From Acorus gramineus (Eukaryota; Streptophyta; Magnoliopsida; Acorales; Acoraceae): a stretch of 64,000 bases of DNA. The notes under the pieces were generated by a model. It worked only from the letters and a program-made list of their open reading frames with translations, had not been told where the DNA came from and made no database searches. The stretch covers positions 13,791,731 to 13,855,730 of the forward strand of contig JAUJYN010000012.1 of NCBI GenBank assembly GCA_030737835.1, written 5' to 3'. Position 1 is the first letter of the stretch; every line of letters begins with the position of its first letter. This document shows positions 25,083 to 35,702 of this stretch, one piece after another. The position numbers were made by a program, and so were the translations under genes.

Positions 25083-27067
25083 TCTATTTGATGATCTGAT
25101 GGGAACCCACCAACACCACCACAAGAAGAAAAATTGATGTCTGTCAGAGGAAGATCGATCGAAATAAGCGAAGAGGAGAAGAGAAGATCACAAACACACC
25201 TGTTATTAATATTACTAATATTAATAGAGATGGGCTTCTTCCAGTTCTCTTATTAGAAAACACCTCCACCTCCACCGGCAGCTTTTGTCTCTTTCAATCC
25301 TCTCTTTCACAGTCTCCTACTACCCTCATCGGTTTGGTTATTCTTCTTTTCACTTTTTCATTCCCCATTTTCATGTGCGGTTACAAATTCTCTCGCCCTA
25401 CCAACCCCGTATAGGTAGGTTTCTTTTATTTTTAAGAAAAGACTTTTGAGAAGAAAATGATTATGAAGAGTTTGAAATGTTTGATGATCGAATTTTACAA
25501 TAATAATAAGTAACTGAAAAAAGACCCGCTGTAAAAAGTGTGAGAAAAAAAGACATGGGTGGGATACCTGGCGTTGGGCAGGCCCCAGTTCTGTGCTGGC
25601 GCTGGGGACCTTCTCTCTCTATTATTATTATTATTATTTTTTCTTTCTTTCAAAAAAATCCTTTTCTCGATTCTTGTCTTCAATGAAATAAAGAAGAGCT
25701 TTTAATTTTCTTAAAGAAGAAGTTTTTTAGATTTTTAAGCTGAGAACAGTATCTTTCATAGATATGTTAACTAAAATGTTAGTGTTATATTTTATATAAT
25801 ATGTAAAAATATTGTTTCAATAGAGATGTTAAGAGAGAGCTAAATGTGGACCCCACGTGTGTTATCAGATGTTATCTTTTTCATGCTAACTGTAGCTACT
25901 GTTTTAACTAGTTAAATGTGGATCCAACATAATAGTTCTTTTTAAAAAATTAATAAAAAATACATTTGAGAGGTTGAGTGGGTGGAGAGGTGGGGCTCAC
26001 TATTGGTTTGACTAGTTTATTTAGCTAGTCCATTGGAATAACAACAATTAATTAAATAGGAATGTAATAAATGAGTGTAGTGGATGTATAAAGTGCTGAC
26101 ATGACACTTTAATATTTTGTTTAACAAACATATACATTGAAGATGCTCTAAATTTGTTTGTTTTTAAAGAAGAAAGAAAAGAAAAACGTGTAATAATAAC
26201 AACAAAAAAACACGACAAAATGTACAGTATTTTGAATGGTCTTTCATCTTCTTCTTTTTTTTATATTAATAAAATAAAAATATAACGATAAACATGAGTA
26301 GCCATTCGATAAAAATGAGAATCTTTGTTTTCCTTATTATTTTAGAATAATAATAAAACGAGGGGTGTACTGTGTAACGTGTCTTATTAGCCTGTAACAA
26401 AGTATATGTCCATCCAAATCCCCAAACTTTCCGTTTTCCTTTTTTAACTTTTGTTTTATTGTAGAAGTCCCTGTATACGAACAGATGCAATGTATTTTCT
26501 AATTTCAAAGCCTCTGTATGACTATATCGCTAATTTTCATTGATTTAATTAATAAGACTTGAAATCCCTTGATTCTTGGGCGGCGCTTCGCATTAATTCT
26601 TTTATTAATTTCATTGTTTGACCATCGATTGACTGCTTGGATGCTGCTGTGCACCACCCAAGAGTAGAACTCAGGTGGTTGTAATGTCACCATCACCTTT
26701 TGTATTTTTTTTTCTTCCGCTTGGTGTTGGCACGAGAGATTCAGACCAATTTGCCATCCTGTTCTTCGATATTTAAAATAAAATAAATTCCAATAAAAAT
26801 AAGAGAGGAATATGAAACTGGGAAGGGTATTTGGCCTTTTTTTTTTTCCAATAAATAATAAACAGTCTCATTACGTTCATCCTTGGTAGAGAACTAGACT
26901 GATTGACCATTCCTTCGTTGGCCTTTGTTGTTTTATTGGGGGGTGATCATTCAATGGGTGAACCATGTCACCACCATGTGCAAGGATGAATTTTATATAT
27001 ATATATATATTGTAACAAAATATGCAAGGGGAAGCATATTCTGATGAATGGCTGTCCCTCTAGCTAG
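25083..27067. other. URGT upstream region and spacer
   Basis: The first 200-300 bp probably hold the URGT leader and promoter (CT-rich on the sense strand). The rest is AT-rich with a TTA/ATT run at about 25620-25637. I see no supported gene on either strand. Confidence 0.45.
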
Positions 27068-27478
27068 CACGTGACCATGCGGTTAAGGTCCCCTTGAACC
27101 ATTATTAGCACCCATGGTCCTCAATTATTTATAAAGTACTAATCCTCATTCCAAAATTCACATATAAGCAAACTCCACTCATCTCTCCAACTGCTACTCT
27201 CCTCTTATTGAGTTATTATGCCCATCCCCCAGTTCTCTCTCTTTTTCCTCCAAAAACAAAACATTTTTTTAGAGATATACAGATCGCCCGTTATACAAAA
27301 CAAACTATGTGGCCGTTGGGGAAACAGATGGTATAAAGCTGCAATCTGCAAACCCCACCTCCTCTAATTCCTATTATTGCGGATCACAGAAAATAAAAAT
27401 AAAAAACAAAACATGGTTGTGGGGTATGACATGGTTGGTATGGTAGTGTGAAGCGGTGGAAGAGGCTGGACTAGAGCG
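27068..27478. repeat. 410-bp direct duplication, copy 1
   Basis: This segment recurs at 28187-28596 with a constant 1,118-bp offset. It is essentially identical from about 27111 to 27478, with a few differences at the left edge. Neither copy starts TG or ends CA, so they are not simply LTRs. Copy 1 ends inside what looks like the internal part of a minus-strand retroelement. A TTTATAAAG word followed by a CT-rich stretch looks promoter-like, but no gene follows. Confidence 0.85.
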
Positions 27479-27722
27479 GCGGCAGGGAGGCGCAGCAGCG
27501 GCACGACGGCGCGTCAACGATCTCACGAACGGAGAGTAACGCCAAAAACAGAAAATCAAAGAAAAAAATTGGATTCAAACTCTGATACTATGTTAGAATC
27601 AGAAATAAAAGAATGAATAGAAAAATATTATTAGGGTTTGTACCTAATATTTATAGTACAAAAAAGAGAAAAAGAAAAAAGATTAATCTGCCCTTAACCC
27701 TAACATATATACACATTTAACA
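27479..27722 (-). mobile_element. Copia-type LTR plus primer-binding site, truncated
   Basis: On the minus strand an LTR of about 132 bp (27722 to 27591) begins TGTTAAATGTG and ends GATTCTAACA. It carries CTATAAATATT as a TATA-like element. Directly after it comes TAGTATCAGAG (27590-27580), matching the initiator-methionine tRNA primer-binding site typical of Ty1/copia elements. About 100 bp of internal sequence follows before the duplication boundary at 27478. No gag/pol frame and no second LTR are visible. It is either a deleted copia element or a very small TRIM-like one. Confidence 0.6.
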
Positions 27723-27726
27723 CCTC

Positions 27727-27803
27727 CAAAGTTAATTCTGACATGACTGTGCCTTCTGCGTTTCTTTGTTTTCTGTACTACTACTTCTATTAAAACTCTC
27801 ACC
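27727..27803 (+). pseudogene. Scrambled fragment of the NAC gene at 35.7 kb
   Basis: Bases 27727-27760 match the start-codon region of the NAC gene (35689-35722, containing TGACATGACTGTGCCT) with two mismatches. They run directly into sequence matching the start of NAC intron 2 (36333 onward, TTTCTTTGT then TTCTGTACTACTAC). About 600 bp of NAC exon 1, intron 1 and exon 2 is absent. Both parents share CG at the junction, consistent with a microhomology deletion in a duplicated copy. It has no coding potential. It lies a few bases from the LTR at 27722. Confidence 0.75.
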
Positions 27804-28186
27804 ATGACCACTCCCATCCAAACGAATTTAAAAAACACACGGCCGTGTTATATACCCAAAATACCACATATGTGGGCCATGAATACAATCACACCCAATG
27901 AGGTTTCAAAACATATGATGATCAGACCAAATTGATGAATCCCACTTTATCTAATCAAAGAGGATTGAGGATTGGAAGAATACGCACCTATTCTCTTCTT
28001 CACCAGACCTGAATAGACACATTCGTGAAAATCTGTGTGGGTTGTTGAAACGACAAGTGGGGATGGCAATGGAACGGGTTGGGACAGGTTTGGTGAAACC
28101 CAAACCCAAACCCAAACCCAAACACATGAGATCTGTGTGGTTTTTTTTTTTTTTTCATAACAGAATCTTCTATGGGTTGATCTAAC

Positions 28187-28596
28187 TAGCACGTATGCGG
28201 TTAAAGTCCCCTTGAACTATTATTAGCACCCATGGTCCTCAATTATTTATAAAGTACTAATCCTCATTCCAAAATTCACATATAAGCAAACTCCACTCAT
28301 CTCTCCAACTGCTACTCTCCTCTTATTGAGTTATTATGCCCATCCCCCAGTTCTCTCTCTTTTTCCTCCAAAAACAAAACATTTTTTTAGAGATATACAG
28401 ATCGCCCGTTATACAAAACAAACTATGTGGCCGTTGGGGAAACAGATGGTATAAAGCTGCAATCTGCAAACCCCACCTCCTCTAATTCCTATTATTGCGG
28501 ATCACAGAAAATAAAAATAAAAAACAAAACATGGTTGTGGGGTATGACATGGTTGGTATGGTAGTGTGAAGCGGTGGAAGAGGCTGGACTAGAGCG
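28187..28596. repeat. 410-bp direct duplication, copy 2
   Basis: Second copy of 27068-27478. After its right edge the sequence diverges at once (GATGGGTGCC here versus GCGGCAGGG in copy 1). The retroelement sequence next to copy 1 is absent, so copy 2 may be the ancestral arrangement. Confidence 0.85.
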
Positions 28597-30002
28597 ATGG
28601 GTGCCGCTCGATCGATCTAGTCCCCTCATTCCCCAATAATTCCCAATGATTATATATGATATCGCATTCATATTGGAAGTCGAAATGCTTGTCTGTTCTC
28701 TCTTCAAATCTCAGTCGGGGGGACTCGTAACCTCAAGAAAACAATGTTGTTGTCCTTGTTTACAGTTCTGAGAGACACACACCCACACCTTTACTAATGG
28801 ACTCTGGACGACTCCAAATTTTTTCATTTCTTCTTTTTTTGGTGAAGAACTATATATTGCCTAATGTCTAGCAGAGGTTGGTTTTAGATTTGAATTTCAA
28901 TTTCGATATTTGGTCATAAATATTAAATCAGGTCATAAAAATTAAATTATGACTCTCTAGGCTCAAACTAGGTGGGAGCTTGATCTCACTATCATGGACA
29001 TGCGGTTGCCATTGGAAGATGATACATTCACTAACAAGACAACATTAATACGTAAGTTTCTTTTGTTTAGATTAAATCATATCACGATAGACATTCGGTT
29101 GTAACAGCATCTCTAATGAACATGTTAACTAACCAATATGTTAAAATGTCATGTCAGCATTTTATTACTCAACTAGAGTCATTAGTAGGCCAGTCAATAG
29201 GTCGGGTCTAGACTCGGACCTGACTCGACCCGACTTGGACCCGATTACATGTGTGCTATACCCGACCTGATTTGGACCCGACCTGATGGACCCGACCTGA
29301 TGGACCCGAACAAGTCCGGGTCCACTCCGCCCCAACCTGTTGGACCAGAGACTCGATTGTTTTATTAATATATGTTCATATATTACAAGACTATTAATAT
29401 TAGTTGACCCATAATTTTATTTTTTACTTAACTTATTTTTGTATCCACAAGTTCATAAATCATAATCATAACATTTTTTTTCGTTGTGTTGATGTTGTAG
29501 CTTGCAAGAACTTGATTGTTTAATATGTAGTAAACTTAGTAATGTATTATCGTTGGTTTGTTTTTGACAATTAACTTATTAGCTTTTGAATTTGTATAAT
29601 TAATTAGTTTGTTGCATAATTTACGCTTGGTGGGGATAGACGTGCCTCGAGGCGAATTGGGTAACTAGACATGGGTAGTTCGATCATTTCACCTCGCATA
29701 CGCAGAAAGAAAAGGCCATCCAAACATAGCCTAAAGCTTTCCAAACCACAATAAGCATTGTTGGCCGGATTTATGTGTAAACTCACACGGATTGAACGCG
29801 CGTCAAAATTGATGGTTGAGTAAAAAAATTTCTATCAATATCACACGTATCTCGGAGTTAATCCGCTGTTTTAAATGGGATCTTCTCCCTTCTTCCTTCT
29901 GATCTCTTTTGTAATTTTTTTATATTTGTTTGTATTATATGTTCGACTCCATATAAAGTTATTAGTGTTTTTCTTTTTAATTTCTTCAACGCAGTAAAGG
30001 AG
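28597..30002. other. Spacer upstream of the HAK gene
   Basis: No gene was found. A GC-richer block at 29190-29345 repeats the words GACCCGACCTGA and GGACCCGA many times in both orientations, as in certain plant non-autonomous elements. Just before the HAK start, a pyrimidine-rich run ending CAACGCAG (29971-29994) looks like a splice acceptor, so a leader intron is possible. Confidence 0.45.
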
Positions 30003-33000
30003 ATGAGGGTGGGGGCAGAAGAGCAGGACGAGTCCGCGGAGTTTGTTAACGTTGAAGATAGTGGTGGCATCTCCCGAGAAGAACAAATCCCACATGTGGG
30101 GGAGGAGAAGGGACGGGTCAGCTTTTCCTGCTACTATAAGACCCCACATCGCAAGCCACTGGTACATACTCATCTTTTGTTACTCACTACCCTCATTTTC
30201 CACGAATTTGTGGCGTCGTTTAGATTCATCGATTTATCTATTCATAACAGGAATATGGAACAATGCAAACGCTGTTATTGGCATATCAATCACTTGGGGT
30301 GGTGTACGGGGACCTCGGGACTTCTCCCCTCTATGTCTTCTCATCTATTAGTATCTCTAATCCCCAAGAGGAAGATATATTGGGGATCCTCAGCTTGATC
30401 TTTTGGACACTAACCTCAATAGCTCTCATCAAATATGTCTTCATCGTCTTGCATGCTGATGATAATGGAGAAGGTAAATCTTTCACTTTTCATAGCTAGT
30501 TCCCCTTTTTTTTTTTTTTTAATTGTGCCCCCAGATTCGATCCCTTGACCTCTTTAAGGAGACGGGGTGCTAGCCGATTTTTTAAAAACTCTGTTTGGTA
30601 GTTATATGACTCAAGTTTTTTTTTTATATCTTGTATTTTTTTTCCTTAACTCTTGGAATATACCGAGCTATATAGCTAGCATATTTGATTGGTGACAAAG
30701 AAAATCAAATATTCATTTCAAGTATATTAATCAAACAATTTAAAATAGCCATATGAGTCATGACCTATAGGGTATTGATTTTCTCAATTTTTCTGATGTC
30801 CAACAAGCCACAAAAAATAGAGGAAGTAACATCATGTAGAAGTAGTGGCTCAATGGTAGGTTTGTTCCCCTTCCAACCAACACATATTGCATTCTAACAC
30901 TCTACTGTCATTGATAAATATAGCATTCTCATTTCAAATTCACTTGTATAGAAATACAATGAATGAATAGTTAGCGAATTAGCATTAATAAATCACATGC
31001 AATCTTCACAAATACATATATAATTAAGCACCGCCTAGGCACGCCTAAGTGCGCCTAGGCGGCTAGACGCATGGCCACCGCCTAGGCTCGTCTGGCCGCC
31101 TAGACAACTATGATAGCTAGTTATATAATAACTTGAGGTTTTTTCCTATATATTTCTCTTTTTTTCTTCTCACTTACACATGTATATGTAATTGTAGGTG
31201 GTACGTTTGCCCTCTATTCATTTCTGCGTCAACACATAAGCTTCCAAACCAAAGGAATTGTCCCTGTGAACAGGTTGAATTCGGATGCCAACTTGAGTTT
31301 TTACAGCAAAGGAAGCTCAATTCAATCAAAGACTAAGAAGTTCCTAGAGAGCAGCCGTAGAGCTCAAACCATCCTCACTTTTGTGGTTTTGCTGGGGACT
31401 TGCATGGTCATTGGGGATGGTGCTCTAACACCCGCCATTTCAGGTGAACATTTTTAAGTGTTCAGATTCTTTTGGTTAAATTTACTATGATATGCCATCA
31501 ATTGTAGATGAAAATGAACTTTTTTTTTTTGGTTTTACAGTTCTTTCTGCTGTTCAGGGAATTCAATCAAAATCCTCAAAGATTAACCAAAGTAAGATTT
31601 TTCGCAACTCATTAATCTATTCTGAGGATCTGTTTTTTTTTTCTCTGTCTATTTTTTTTTGTCAGAAACAATCACCCAACTGACACAAATAATGTTGAAA
31701 TGATTATAAACAGATGATGTTGTTCTATTATCAGTTGTCATCCTAGCTATTCTCTTTCTCTTCCAAAGATTTGGTACAAGCAAAGTCAGCTTCTCTTTCT
31801 CTCCCATAATGTTACTCTGGTTCACTTTCACTTCGTCCATCGGTTTGCACAACATCATCAAATATTACCCGACTGTTTTCAAGGCCTTGTCCCCACACTA
31901 TATATTCGTTTTCTTTTCTAGAAATCATAAAAGGGGCTGGGAATTTCTTGGTGCAATCGCCTTATGCATAACAGGTCAGTAAGATGTATATCCTAAAACT
32001 GATGTTTCTTTCTTCGATTGGAAATTCTGTTGAAGAGTGTACACTAAAATTTATCTGTTGACCAGGTGCTGAGGCCATGTTTGCAGATCTGGGTCACTTC
32101 AATAAGCGAGCAATCCAGGTCAGCTGTTCTAATCAAATTGTCTCTTATATGGATACTGTATTGAATACTTGACCGAACAGACTAATTTACAGATTACACT
32201 CTCTTATCTGAGCAGGTAGCCTTCTCAGCCATGGTCTATCCCTCGCTAATCATCACTTATGCAGGGGAAGCAGCATATTTGATCAAGAACCCAGAGAACA
32301 TAAGCACTACTTTCTATAGCTCAATTCCGGAACCCCTGTTCTGGCCTATGTTTGTGGTTTCAACACTTGCAGCCGTTGTAGCTAGCCAGGCCCTCATCTC
32401 CGCGAGCTTCTCCATCATAAGACAATCAGTGGCACTCGGTTGCTTCCCTCGAGTCAACATCATACACACATCCAGCAAGCACGAGGGCCAAGTATATACC
32501 CCTGAAGTGAACTACTTCTTGATGATTGCTTGCATCTTGATTGTTGTTGGTTTTAAGGGGGGCCCGCAGATTGGTAATGCATTTGGTAAGTTCTGAATGA
32601 GTTGAAATGTTCATCATGTCAATTAGCTCTAGTACTTCACAATTGCGATTAATTGATTGATTCACTGATTGTAGGTGTCGCGGTCATTTGGGTCATGCTG
32701 ATCACAACATGCTTGATGGCAGTGGTGATGCTGGTCATTTGGGACACCAACATTATTCTTGTATCCATCTTCGTCATGGTTTTGCTTTGCATCGAAGGGG
32801 GGTACATGACTTCTCTGCTCAACAAGGTCCCACAGGGAGGGTGGGTCCCTTTTGCGATATCTATGTTCTTCTTGATCATCATGTTATCTTGGACGCATGG
32901 AAGGCGTAAGAAGAGCGAATATGAGGCCGAGAGAAAGATGAGCATGTTGGATTTGGATCAATTAATCACAAACAACGAAATCACTCGCCTGCCTGGGATG

Positions 33001-33495
33001 TGTTTCTTCTGCACTGATCTCATGAATGGCATCCCTCCCATAATTAGACATTATGTGGAGCACGTAAGGTCGGTGCGTGAGGTCATGGTGATAATCACTG
33101 TGAGGACCCTACCGATCAAGTCTGTCCTCCCGGAGGAGCGGTTCGTAGTGGCAAAATTGGGTCCAAAGGGTGTCTATAGATGCCTAGTTCAGTATGGTTA
33201 TATGGACACTGCAGACATGGAAGGGGAGGACTACATTGCTTCTGTCATTGAGATGCTCAAAGAACAGGCTGAGAATCAGGAAGAAGCACATATGCTCGAA
33301 ACGACGATGCATGGGGGAGTTATCTTCATATTGGGTAGGATCATATTGAAGTCTAGCAAAAAGAGTGGATGGTTTTCTCAACTTGTGATTAATAGTTTAT
33401 ATAGGCTCCTGCAAAAAAATTTTAGGTCGACAGTTTCAACTCTGAGGATTCCCCCGGCCAAAACATTGCAGGTTGGGATGTTATATGAGATCTAA
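30003..33495 (+). CDS. HAK/KUP/KT family potassium transporter
   Basis: Proton-coupled potassium uptake carrier of the plasma membrane or an internal membrane. Eight exons (30003-30161, 30251-30473, 31198-31443, 31541-31591, 31714-31974, 32066-32118, 32216-32585, 32675-33495) join by GT-AG rules into 727 aa, normal for the family. The diagnostic [13 protein letters not shown] lies at residues 69-81 in the first membrane segment. Other hallmarks are [12 protein letters not shown] (exon 3), [17 protein letters not shown] (exon 6) and the long hydrophobic core to about residue 528. A basic linker, [10 protein letters not shown], follows, then a cytosolic C-terminal domain ending LQVGMLYEI. The start at 30003 gives a short acidic N-terminus. 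An acceptor-like CAACGCAG just upstream leaves room for a 5' leader intron or an extra coding exon. The subgroup (HAK5-like or other) is not resolved. Intron 2 (724 bp) carries a GCCTAGGCG-rich block. Confidence 0.95.
31028..31112. repeat. CGCCTAGGCG-rich block in HAK intron 2
   Basis: Several overlapping palindromic words (CCGCCTAGGC, GCGCCTAGGCGGC, GCCGCCTAG) cluster in 85 bp. Such blocks recur in plant genomes as parts of non-autonomous elements. No termini were defined here. Confidence 0.5.
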
Positions 33496-35602
33496 AGTAG
33501 TATTAGTTGGTAAGTTGTGGTTCTTTAAAATAATTGTAAGTTCAGATATGGAAGAGTGCAGCTGGGAAATTCCTGTCTCTCTAGACCTATGTTAGTAGAT
33601 CAGTGAGTGGTTTACATCTATTCACCAAGTTTGATAATCCTTTGCTATTGTTTGGAATCAATTATGGGAGTGATTCAACTTTTTACAAAATCAGTTTTTC
33701 AAATAACTAGTTGTAAAATGGTTTTGGATTTTGATTTTATGTATTGAAAGTAATTTATTCGGGAATCATTAATTTAATTAATTTAGAAAAAAATATGTTC
33801 TAAATGGACCCTTACTAGCATTTGCAGGTTAAGATTGTGCAATAATGTGAGTTTCGACCTTTATTTTCTATAAATAATCTTCTATGGGTTGATAGCTTCC
33901 ACAATTTAAGAGGGAAAAAAAAAAAGAAAACTAATCATCTATGGGTTGATTAGTTGATAGTTTCCACAACTTAAGAGGGAAAAAAGAGAAAACCAACAAG
34001 TAATTGCAGTTTTACATGCAATCTGTGAAATTTATTTTATTTTATTTTAATATGTGAGATTTAAAATTAAATTATTTCAATTTATTTTGATCTGGTTGTG
34101 CATGTTTTTTTTTAAATATTAAATATGTGATGGGCATGAAAAGCAACATAAAGCCAATGCAAAGTAAAAAGTTAATGAATGTGAAAAGATAGCTTCCACA
34201 ACTTAGAAGGAACATATCAACGCTTACTTTGATTTACAGTGTATGATCAGAATGTTCAAAAAAATAAGATATGTATTCAATGAATTGAATATGAAATATT
34301 ATATATATACATCATCTTAAGGATCAACTTTTGATCCCGTGTTTGCAAACTTGGCCCACCCAGTCGGGATCCATAGGGCCAAAACCCAGATCAGGCCCGC
34401 TAACGGACCAGGCCAGCCCAACCCGGGCCTTGCTCTGAAACCGAGGACTGGCCCATGAGCATTTTAATTAACTTTTTGAAAAATCATACACTCAGTCACA
34501 TTAACCAATCAAAACTCAGAACTCATATTTTTTTTTTTTTAAAATAGTAAACATCATCTAATGAGGTATATGCTTTAATAAAAAGTACATATCACTCTAT
34601 TTCGAATTGAATGAATCTATTTTTATTTAAGTATAAGAAAAAATTTAGTAAAATATTTATATCATCTAAAAAGGTATATGCTTCATTGAATCTATAACGA
34701 GATATATATCTCTGTGTTTTGGACTGAGAAAAAAACTGAGTGTAGCAGTACTCTAACTTTTTACATTTTAAATAACGTTTCATACATTTACATATCTCAC
34801 TTTATTATAGTGAGAACTTTAACACTAAAACATCCCAGGAACATTTTAACCACACACACAGTCACATGAGAAGCCCCATGAGAGTTATCTACGGGTTTCT
34901 TTCCTTTTACTTGGTAGGTCCATTCGACCATATCTATAAGGAAGGTCCGAGGAAACCCACATGAATGATTGTATGTTTTTTCAATTTAATAGCAATTTCG
35001 ATCATGAACCTAATCTTAGAAAACAAGAGAAATAAGTAAAATTAAAAGGATTCTCATTGAGAAAAGCAAAAGCGGGATTACATGGAGCTACTAATAATAA
35101 ATTAAACTAATCCCTAACCTCGGAGGGAAGTTGCTAAGAAACTTCCTATGCATCCCCTTCCACTCTCTTGGTCTTCCATGAGACCTTCTTATGAACCTTC
35201 TTCATCCCCTTCTCTCTCTCTCTTTTATCATTATTTTTCATTATTAGTCCACACATATCATATTTTTATATAAATGTTTATGGTAGTAGTTTTCATTAAA
35301 GTTTTTGAGCTGGTTTGAGTTGAGAAACAATTTCTTTATAAAAATATAATAAGTTAAAATAAAATATTCCCAATGGAATAGAGAACATTGTCAGATACAG
35401 TTAGTCTAACCCAACCACCTTGTTACACAACACACACAGTAAATCCCGTTCTAACATTAGTAGCAGCAGCAGCAGTAACTAATACATATAGATGAAAAAC
35501 TGGATTATTAAGAAACAAACATTAATCTCAGGATTTAAAAGTCAAAAACAGAGTCAGCCGCCTTGTCTGACCCAATCTCTCAACAGAGAACTAAAGAAGG
35601 CC
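33496..35602. other. Spacer between HAK and NAC genes
   Basis: It contains the HAK 3' UTR and a short imperfect tandem duplication (33880-33930 and 33941-34000, sharing TCTATGGGTTGAT and CCACAA-TTAAGAGGGAAAAA), with a third partial copy near 34190. One inverted copy of the dispersed repeat family follows. A GC-rich block with GGCCC words spans about 34346-34452. No gene was found. Confidence 0.5.
34500..34632 (-). repeat. Dispersed repeat family, copy 2 (inverted)
   Basis: The reverse complement carries the same word order as the copies at 1405, 42601 and 61891: GAATTCATTCAATTCGAAAT, ATATGTAC, ATACCTCATTAGATGATGTTT and CTGAGTTTTGATTGG. A further partial copy of the TAGATGAT part lies at about 34655-34690. 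Confidence 0.6.
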
Positions 35603-35702
35603 AGGTGGGGGATTGAGAGAGAGAGAGAGAGAGAGAGAGAGGTTCTTTCTTTTTTACCACCACCACCACCATCCATCACTGATAGTCAAAGTTCATTCTG
35701 AC
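35461..35702 (+). promoter_or_regulatory. NAC 5' leader with AGC and GA microsatellites
   Basis: An (AGC)5 run lies at 35464-35478. A (GA)14 run at about 35614-35641 sits about 60 bp before the start codon, followed by a CCA-rich stretch. The placement suggests these repeats are in the transcribed leader. No TATA element is certain. Confidence 0.4.

Noticed and set aside
28095-28125. Telomere-like CCCAAA repeats
   Set aside because: The unit is ACCCAA repeated about four times, not the plant telomere CCCTAAA, and the surroundings resemble a short GC-rich repeat block rather than interstitial telomere DNA.
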